Below are positions 6,985 to 11,316 of a DNA stretch of 11,316 bases, piece by piece (the stretch's first letter is position 1; every line of letters begins with the position of its first letter). This DNA is from Paenibacillus sp. UBA6285 (lineage in GTDB: Bacteria; Bacillota; Bacilli; Paenibacillales; Paenibacillaceae), in contig DJUJ01000186.1 of the NCBI GenBank assembly GCA_002438345.1, positions 287-11,602 on the forward strand, given 5' to 3'. Below the pieces are notes generated by a model. It made no database searches. It had not been told where the DNA came from and worked only from the letters and a program-made list of their open reading frames with translations. The position numbers and the translations under genes are program-made.

Positions 6985-8280
6985 TTAGATAAGCTCTAGC
7001 TTGCGGAAGATGGTATCCACATGCTTAAGGTGCCAAGAAGGATTAAATGCATCTTCAATTTCTTCTGGGGTAAGAACGTTAGTAATCTCAGGTGTAGCTT
7101 CCACGATATCACGGAACTGTTTTTGCTCTTCCCAAGCTTGCATCGCACGCGGCTGTACAGTATCGTACGCTTGCTCACGGCTAAGACCTTTGTCGATCAG
7201 TTTAGTTAAGATCCGACCGGAGAAAGGGACGCCGAAGGTACGGTTCATGTTACGATTCATATTCTCTGGGAATACAGTCAGGTTCTTCACAATGTTTCCG
7301 AAACGATTCAGCATGTAGTTGAGCAGCATCGTTGCATCCGGAAGGATGATACGTTCCACAGAGGAGTGCGAGATGTCGCGCTCATGCCAGAGCGGCACGT
7401 TCTCGTAAGCTGTAACCATATGTCCGCGAATGACGCGGGATAGACCGGAAATGTTCTCACAGCCAATGGGGTTCCGTTTGTGAGGCATAGCGGATGAACC
7501 CTTTTGACCTTTTGCAAAAGCTTCTTCCACTTCGCGAATCTCACTCTTTTGCAGGGCGCGGATTTCAGTAGCAAATTTGTCTAACGAAGTCGCTACCAAA
7601 GCAAGAGCAGCCATGTATTCAGCGTGACGGTCACGCTGCAGAGTTTGGGTAGAGATTGGAGCTGGGCTTGTGCCGAGCTTGCGGCAAACAAATTCTTCTA
7701 CGAAAGGATCAATGTTGGCATAAGTACCAACCGCTCCGGAGATTTTACCGAACTGCACACCATTCGCAGCATGGCGGAAACGCTCCAGGTTACGTTTCAT
7801 TTCTTCGTACCATAGTGCCATTTTCAGACCGAAAGTAGTTGGCTCGGCATGAACACCATGCGTACGGCCCATCATCGGCGTATCTTTGTAAGCAATAGCT
7901 TTATCTTTAAGGATCTCAATAAAATTGATGATATCCTTCTCTAGAATCTCATTCGCTTGACGTAGCAAGTAACCCAGCGCCGTATCTACCACGTCAGTAG
8001 AAGTAAGACCGTAGTGTACCCATTTACGTTCTGCGCCAAGGCTCTCAGATACCGCACGTGTAAATGCGATTACGTCATGGCGAGTCTCTTGTTCTATTTC
8101 ATCAATACGTGCGATGTCGAATTTAGCATCTTTACGCAGTTTAGCTGCGTCTTCGTGAGGGATTACTCCCAGTTCAGCCCATGCTTCACAAGCGCAAATT
8201 TCAACTTCCAGCCACGCTTTGAATTTATTCTCCTCCGTCCAAATAGCTCGCATCTCAGGTCTACTGTAACGTTCGATCAT
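6985..8280 (-). CDS. purB: PurB, adenylosuccinate lyase
   Basis: Cleaves fumarate from SAICAR to give AICAR, and from adenylosuccinate to give AMP, so it acts in both the IMP pathway and the AMP branch. The protein is 431 residues, the same length as B. subtilis PurB, and very similar to it: [10 protein letters not shown] start, RHDV (67-70), [11 protein letters not shown] (91-101), [12 protein letters not shown] (138-149, catalytic His region) and the superfamily signature [11 protein letters not shown] (261-271, flexible catalytic loop with serines). The homotetramer active site is built from three subunits in this family. The start is the ATG at 8280, matching the family N-terminus. A TTG at 8298 would add six residues but covers the ribosome binding site at 8292-8296. 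purK ends five bases before it. Confidence 0.98.
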   Translation of the reverse strand: MIERYSRPEMRAIWTEENKFKAWLEVEICACEAWAELGVIPHEDAAKLRKDAKFDIARIDEIEQETRHDVIAFTRAVSESLGAERKWVHYGLTSTDVVDTALGYLLRQANEILEKDIINFIEILKDKAIAYKDTPMMGRTHGVHAEPTTFGLKMALWYEEMKRNLERFRHAANGVQFGKISGAVGTYANIDPFVEEFVCRKLGTSPAPISTQTLQRDRHAEYMAALALVATSLDKFATEIRALQKSEIREVEEAFAKGQKGSSAMPHKRNPIGCENISGLSRVIRGHMVTAYENVPLWHERDISHSSVERIILPDATMLLNYMLNRFGNIVKNLTVFPENMNRNMNRTFGVPFSGRILTKLIDKGLSREQAYDTVQPRAMQAWEEQKQFRDIVEATPEITNVLTPEEIEDAFNPSWHLKHVDTIFRKLELI

Positions 8281-8285
8281 ATTCT

Positions 8286-9521
8286 TTAGTTCCTCCAAAG
8301 TTTAGATTGCTCCACCCAGGATAAGCCGTCTCCGGTATCCTTGCAGAGCAGATTGATATGGCCCATCTTCCGGCCGGTCTTACTCTCAGTCTTGCCATAT
8401 ATATGAAGCTTAGGTACAACACCCAGCTTATTATCTTTTTCGTCTTGTGTACAGGTCGCTTTAATTGCTCCGTCCAAATGCTGACCTAGTACATTTACCA
8501 TAACTACAGGTGTCAAAAGCGTTGTATCGCCCAGTGGCAGATTACAAATCGCCCGAACATGCTGCTCAAACTGAGAAGTCACGCAAGCATCCATGGTGTA
8601 GTGTCCGGAGTTATGCGGTCTTGGTGCCAGCTCATTGACGAACAATTGTCCGTCCTCTGTGACGAACATTTCCACTGCCAGCAGTCCAACCGCATTCAGT
8701 CCGTCGATTAATGTCTCTGCCAATTCGCATGCTCTCCGCTGAATCTCCTCTGATACTCTTGCAGGTACAATAGATAGATGCAAAATGTTATTCACATGAA
8801 TGTTCTCAGCAGGCGGAAAGCTCTTGACCTCCCCAGATGCACTTCGTGCTGCAACAACGGATATTTCACACTTAAAAGCTACAAGTTTCTCAAGCACCAG
8901 CTCCGGGATTGCCTCACCGGGCGCTACTTGCCGGAAGGCTTCTTCCAGCTCTTCTTCCTGACGGATCACGGCTTGTCCCTTGCCGTCATAACCGCCTGTG
9001 GCTGTCTTCAGCACACAGGGAAGTCCAAGTTCAGCCGCCGCCACTTTCAGCTCCGCAAGGCTATCCACCTTCCGGTACGGGGCGACGGGTACGCCTGCCG
9101 CTTCGATGGCGGCTTTTTCACGCAGCCGATGCTGCGTCGTATACAGCAGCGCGCTGCCCTGTGGCACGTACGATTCCTCCGTCAGCAGCGCGGCTACGCC
9201 CGCGTCAACGTTCTCGAACTCGTACGTGATGACGTCCGCGCGGCGGGCTAGCTCCCGCGCCGCGTCCCGGTCGTTATACGCCGCCGTGATCTGCGGCGTA
9301 ACTTGACCGCTAGGCGCATCCAGCGCAGGGTCCAGCGCCACGAAGCGGTACCCCATGGCGCTGCCAGCCAGCGCCATCATGCGACCGAGCTGCCCGCCGC
9401 CGAGCACGCCGACGGTCGCGCCGGGCAGTAGCGTCCGGACGGTGTCCGTGCCGGACGCATCAACAGCGGCTGGCGAAGCTACGCCGCCAGCCTCCTGCAG
9501 CTTCAGCTCATCCGGTCTCAT
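8286..9521 (-). CDS. purK: PurK, N5-CAIR synthetase
   Basis: ATP-grasp enzyme that carboxylates AIR with bicarbonate to N5-CAIR, which PurE then rearranges. Motifs: [14 protein letters not shown] (37-50, N-terminal fold), EFENVD (101-106), [13 protein letters not shown] (171-183, ATP-grasp lid and lysine region), VEMFV (283-287) and [14 protein letters not shown] (296-309, metal and substrate site). At 411 residues it is longer than the usual ~380, because about 31 residues rich in Ala, Gly, Asp and Ser precede the expected [14 protein letters not shown] start. ATG 9521 overlaps the purE stop in an ATGA, which suggests coupling; I see no good Shine-Dalgarno and no in-frame ATG, GTG or TTG closer to the core. 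The first third of the gene (about 9080-9500) is clearly more G/C-rich than the rest. Confidence 0.96.
   Translation of the reverse strand: MRPDELKLQEAGGVASPAAVDASGTDTVRTLLPGATVGVLGGGQLGRMMALAGSAMGYRFVALDPALDAPSGQVTPQITAAYNDRDAARELARRADVITYEFENVDAGVAALLTEESYVPQGSALLYTTQHRLREKAAIEAAGVPVAPYRKVDSLAELKVAAAELGLPCVLKTATGGYDGKGQAVIRQEEELEEAFRQVAPGEAIPELVLEKLVAFKCEISVVAARSASGEVKSFPPAENIHVNNILHLSIVPARVSEEIQRRACELAETLIDGLNAVGLLAVEMFVTEDGQLFVNELAPRPHNSGHYTMDACVTSQFEQHVRAICNLPLGDTTLLTPVVMVNVLGQHLDGAIKATCTQDEKDNKLGVVPKLHIYGKTESKTGRKMGHINLLCKDTGDGLSWVEQSKLWRN
8292..8296 (-). promoter_or_regulatory. purB ribosome binding site
   Basis: GGAGG within the last codons of purK, 11 bases before ATG 8280. Its position argues against the upstream TTG start at 8298. 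Confidence 0.7.
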
Positions 9522-10003
9522 AAGCTGTCGCTGCTTTCAAGTACTTCGTCGCGGATCGCATCCCGCCGCAGCTGCGCACGCCGCTGCACTTCTGGATCGA
9601 ACGCTCCGATAATCTGTGCAGCCAACAGGCCTGCATTAACAGCGCCTGCCTTACCAATCGCTACCGTTGCCACCGGAATGCCTCCAGGCATTTGCACGAT
9701 GGAGAGAAGCGAATCCAGCCCATTAAGCGCCTTCGACTGCACTGGCACTCCAATCACAGGCAGGATTGTCTTTGCTGCCACCATACCCGGCAAATGCGCT
9801 GCGCCTCCCGCTCCCGCAATAATGACGCGAATGCCACGGCCCGCTGCTTCCTCCGCATAGCTGAACATCAAGTCCGGCGTCCGGTGCGCGGACACTACCT
9901 TCTTCTCATAAGATAATCCCAGCTCTTCAAGCACCGCACAAGCGTGCTCCATCGTATCCCAATCCGATTTACTGCCCATGATGACAGCTACCTGCACAGA
10001 CAT
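9518..10003 (-). CDS. purE: PurE, N5-CAIR mutase (class I)
   Basis: Converts N5-CAIR from PurK into CAIR, the substrate of PurC. The 161-residue protein shows class I PurE motifs: [14 protein letters not shown] (5-18, phosphate-binding), [11 protein letters not shown] (36-46, with the catalytic-site His40) and [13 protein letters not shown] (62-74). The block [28 protein letters not shown] (84-111) includes the flexible loop. The following purK confirms the two-enzyme route. It is the first gene of the operon, about 300 bases after the predicted transcription start and directly after the riboswitch terminator. The ATG at 10003 has GGTAGG seven bases upstream, preceded by GGAAGG. The basic C-terminal tail ([13 protein letters not shown]) is usual for the family. 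It shares an ATGA with purK. Confidence 0.98.
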   Translation of the reverse strand: MSVQVAVIMGSKSDWDTMEHACAVLEELGLSYEKKVVSAHRTPDLMFSYAEEAAGRGIRVIIAGAGGAAHLPGMVAAKTILPVIGVPVQSKALNGLDSLLSIVQMPGGIPVATVAIGKAGAVNAGLLAAQIIGAFDPEVQRRAQLRRDAIRDEVLESSDSL

Positions 10004-10059
10004 GATTCGACCTACCTTCCGATCACTAGTATGGATATCTTTATCTTGTAAATTCTAAT

Positions 10060-10106
10060 AAAAAAAGCCCGATGACCAGACGCATATTGCTGCGGGAGGA
10101 TCGGAC
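10060..10106 (-). terminator. Riboswitch-controlled intrinsic terminator before purE
   Basis: Read on the minus strand, GUCCGAU (10106-10100) pairs with AUCGGGC (10073-10067, one G-U). An inner CGCA/UGCG stem caps it and seven U residues follow (10066-10060). It lies 57 bases before purE. Its left arm overlaps the segment complementary to the aptamer's 3' side, so ligand binding should favour termination. Confidence 0.88.
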
Positions 10107-10242
10107 TAGTAAAGAAATTAGGAAAAAAATAATCCGCATGCCTATCACTAAGCTGGCATTAAGCGCGGAAAATGGCACAATGCATCACTCCGTCACCCGG
10201 ACCGCATTGCCGCATTCTATCATCCTATTTCCTCGTAGTCCG
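10102..10242 (-). promoter_or_regulatory. Putative antiterminator pairing
   Basis: The 3' side of the aptamer and the bases after it (10242-10224) are complementary to 10122-10102, just before and within the terminator's left arm. CGGACUA pairs perfectly with UAGUCCG, then a mostly paired run (some G-U) covers GAGGAAAU, then AGG with CCU. About 18 pairs result. The pairing uses P1 and the specificity cytosine, so it excludes the ligand-bound aptamer. Confidence 0.7.
10123..10169 (-). terminator. Upstream terminator-like hairpin in the riboswitch platform
   Basis: UCCGC (10169-10165) pairs with GCGGA (10137-10133) and AUGCC (10159-10155) with GGCAU (10142-10138). A five-base bulge lies on the 5' side. 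The tail is UUAUUUUUUU (10132-10123). It could be a second, weaker terminator or a structure that holds the antiterminator arms together. Function is inferred only. Confidence 0.55.
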
Positions 10243-10298
10243 GTAATTTACGGTTCCCGGGTAGAAACTTCCGGGCCATATCCCCGGTTTTATACGAG
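10232..10298 (-). promoter_or_regulatory. Guanine-type purine riboswitch aptamer
   Basis: A 67-nucleotide purine aptamer on the minus strand. P1 is CUCGUA/UACGAG (10298-10293 with 10237-10232). P2 is CCGGG/CCCGG around the loop GAUAUGG. The conserved AGUUUCUACC junction follows, then P3 with loop CCGUAAA. The junction base before P1's 3' strand (GGACUACGAG) is the C that pairs with guanine or hypoxanthine; adenine riboswitches have U there. As in the B. subtilis pur leader, high guanine or hypoxanthine should stabilise P1 and cause termination before purE. The aptamer begins only about eight bases after the predicted transcription start. Confidence 0.96.
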
Positions 10299-10312
10299 TT
10301 GCTCATGACATC

Positions 10313-10342
10313 AGTTTAACAATCCCCTACATAGGATGTCAA
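10313..10342 (-). promoter_or_regulatory. pur operon promoter (sigma-A type)
   Basis: A perfect -35 TTGACA (10342-10337) is followed after 18 bases by TAAACT (10318-10313), four of six matches to TATAAT. A start near 10306 would put the aptamer almost at the 5' end of the RNA, which supports this placement. The -35 lies four bases from the nearer PurBox. Confidence 0.75.
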
Positions 10343-10345
10343 CTC

Positions 10346-10358
10346 AAACACGAACATT
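10346..10358 (+). promoter_or_regulatory. PurBox-like PurR site, promoter-proximal
   Basis: AAACACGAACATT matches the B. subtilis PurBox consensus AWWWCCGAACWWT except for A in place of the first C. It lies next to the -35 element in opposite orientation to the partner at 10377-10389, 18 bases away. PurR should repress here, with PRPP as the releasing signal. Confidence 0.75.
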
Positions 10359-10376
10359 GATATATTCCAATTACTA

Positions 10377-10389
10377 AATGTTCGCTTTT
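10377..10389 (-). promoter_or_regulatory. PurBox-like PurR site, distal
   Basis: On the minus strand AAAAGCGAACATT, matching the PurBox consensus except for G in place of the first C. It faces the box at 10346-10358 across an A/T-rich 18-base spacer, close to the 16-17 bases described for PurR operators in Bacillus. Confidence 0.75.
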
Positions 10390-10556
10390 GGGCGTATTTA
10401 AATTCTCAATAGCCACTTATTGGGATGATAAAGACTTCTTTCCGTACACTCCTAGCTCTAACAACACATGTTATATTAACTGTAGAATAGGCTTCATCGG
10501 ATTACATATAATGACTTTATTGGATTCACATTCAGTCTTTTAGTTTCTTAACAATG
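10390..10556. other. Intergenic remainder upstream of the pur control region
   Basis: A/T-rich, with no open reading frame, repeat or promoter I can support. With the PurR sites, promoter, riboswitch and terminators it makes up the 590-base gap from 10004 to 10593. Confidence 0.6.
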
Positions 10557-10584
10557 AAAAAGGAACGCCATCAGCGTCCCTTTT
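10557..10584 (-). terminator. Terminator of the usp transcript
   Basis: AAGGGACGC and GCGTTCCTT form a 9-bp stem (one G-U) around a five-base loop, followed by TTTTT in the minus direction. It is nine bases after the usp stop. The plus strand also ends in TTTT, so it could work both ways. It insulates the pur promoter from the gene upstream. Confidence 0.88.
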
Positions 10585-10593
10585 AACTTTATA

Positions 10594-11028
10594 TTATTTT
10601 ACTACCAGCACTGGAATGCGAGCGCTTTGTACTACATTGTGGCTCACACTTCCCAGAACAAATTCACGTATTCCGCCAAGTCCGCGGCTGCCGATAACAA
10701 TAACATCTATAGCATGTTCCTTAGCATATTTCAAAATTACTTCAGCAGGAGATCCTTGTAATAGCTCAACCTCAGCATTCAAGCCTTCAGCCTCAAGGCG
10801 TCCCTTCACTTCTTCCGTAGTCTGCACAGCTAAATCATAATATTCTTTATTTACTGAAGCTGGTAGTGGTGCAAGAGCTTCTCCGATAAAAAATCTTGGG
10901 AATTCAAATGCGTGTACGACATGCATCGTAGAACCTGGAGTTACTTTTGCGAGTTCAATTGCGCGCTCCAAAGCCTGATTGGAAGCCTTAGAACCGTCAT
11001 AGGCGAGTAAAATTTTAGAGAATAACAT
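10594..11028 (-). CDS. Universal stress protein, UspA family
   Basis: A single-domain Usp protein of 144 residues (usual 140-150), probably cytoplasmic and dimeric. It begins MLFSKILLAYDGSKASNQAL, with the AYDGS strand-loop typical of the family. The C-terminal ATP-binding motif G-x2-G-x9-G-S is present in IGSRGLGGIREFVLGSVSHNVVQ, so it is likely an ATP-binding Usp rather than the non-binding UspA type. The alpha/beta pattern (VHVVHAFEF-like and DVIVIGS strands) fits. ATG 11028 is preferred because GAGG lies at 11037-11040 with an 8-base spacer; a GTG at 11037 overlaps that site. It follows the DUF1294 gene by about 40 bases, so the two may be cotranscribed. Substrate and stress signal cannot be read from the sequence, and a link to purine synthesis is not evident. 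Confidence 0.93.
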   Translation of the reverse strand: MLFSKILLAYDGSKASNQALERAIELAKVTPGSTMHVVHAFEFPRFFIGEALAPLPASVNKEYYDLAVQTTEEVKGRLEAEGLNAEVELLQGSPAEVILKYAKEHAIDVIVIGSRGLGGIREFVLGSVSHNVVQSARIPVLVVK

Positions 11029-11036
11029 GTACGCCA

Positions 11037-11040
11037 CCTC
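11037..11040 (-). promoter_or_regulatory. usp ribosome binding site
   Basis: GAGG followed by an 8-base spacer to ATG 11028. It overlaps the alternative GTG start at 11037, which is therefore unlikely. Confidence 0.6.
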
Positions 11041-11068
11041 TTTTTCTAGTTTGTAATCATAATGACTA

Positions 11069-11316
11069 TCACCTTAAAAAATAGCTGTACAAAAAAATAT
11101 TCAGCAACAGAAGTAACGGAATTCCGATCCTAAAGGACATATGTCGCGTCTTGTGGCGCTTACGATACATGGCAATCAGCACGCCTAGTGCCCCGCCCAT
11201 AGCTGCCAGCAGAAAAAGTGTCTTCTCAGGTACACGTTCTCGCCGTTTACGGGCTTTGTTCTTGTCTTCGGACATAACTACATATCCGATTATATTAATT
11301 ACCACAAACCACAACA
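11069..11316 (-). CDS. DUF1294 small membrane protein (YsdA-like), 5' end cut off
   Basis: A short integral membrane protein of unknown function resembling B. subtilis YsdA. The visible 82 or so codons contain a hydrophobic start (WFVVINIIGYVVM), then the family's basic segment DKNKARKRRERVPEKTLFLLA, in which DK-x-KA and (I/V)PE-x-LF are the recognisable features. GGALG follows, then a second membrane span, a basic loop RKRHKTRHMSF (compare FRHKTKHPSF in YsdA) and a third span, RIGIPLLLLLNIFLYSYFL. The frame is still open at the window edge, so the true start is probably a few codons beyond 11316; a TTG at 11314 is only an incidental possibility. It lies just upstream of the usp gene on the same strand. 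Confidence 0.85.
   Translation of the reverse strand, partial: LWFVVINIIGYVVMSEDKNKARKRRERVPEKTLFLLAAMGGALGVLIAMYRKRHKTRHMSFRIGIPLLLLLNIFLYSYFLR

Noticed and set aside
8281..8298. TTG start adding six residues to PurB
   Set aside because: The TTG overlaps the GGAGG site and the product from ATG 8280 matches family length exactly.
8778..9251. 157-residue plus-strand open frame opposite purK
   Set aside because: It is fully antisense to a clear ATP-grasp gene in G/C-rich DNA, where long antisense frames arise by chance. No recognisable domain.

Overview
The window is almost entirely the de novo purine (IMP) biosynthesis operon of a Gram-positive, Bacillales-type bacterium, read on the minus strand. 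The gene order is purE-purK-purB-purC-purS-purQ-purL-purF-purM. The order, the separate small PurL/PurQ/PurS subunits, the propeptide and Fe-S type PurF, and the guanine riboswitch in the leader all match the Bacillus subtilis arrangement. The mosaic base composition and abundant hairpin-rich intergenic repeats lead me to infer Paenibacillus or a close relative. This is from memory of families, not a search.

Layout from high to low coordinates (the direction of transcription). A DUF1294 membrane protein, cut by the window edge, and a universal stress protein lie at 10594-11316 and end in an intrinsic terminator. About 590 bases of control region follow. It holds two inverted PurBox-like PurR sites (10346-10389), a promoter (10313-10342), a guanine aptamer (10232-10298), and a long expression platform with a terminator-like middle hairpin and a final terminator (10060-10106). 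Next come purE, purK and purB, tightly packed; then a 317-base gap with an inverted-repeat element; purC; a 126-base gap; purS, purQ, purL and purF, overlapping or nearly touching; then an 862-base gap full of repeats; and the first 47 codons of purM, cut by the window start.

The genes cover most steps from PRPP to IMP. PurF makes phosphoribosylamine. PurL with PurQ and PurS makes FGAM. PurM closes the imidazole ring to AIR. PurK and PurE carboxylate AIR to CAIR. PurC makes SAICAR and PurB releases AICAR (PurB also converts adenylosuccinate to AMP). PurN, PurH and PurD are expected downstream of purM, outside the window. Control appears double: PurR at the promoter, and guanine or hypoxanthine sensing by transcription termination in the leader.

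The genes are ordinary. The unusual content is between them. An inverted-repeat element occurs twice inside the operon (210-412 and 6731-6850), and its central 15-bp stem differs by one compensated base pair, which suggests that the fold is maintained. Three 93-base tandem repeats, each with a nested hairpin, lie between purF and purM. I found no evidence of a new enzymatic, defence or mobile system.
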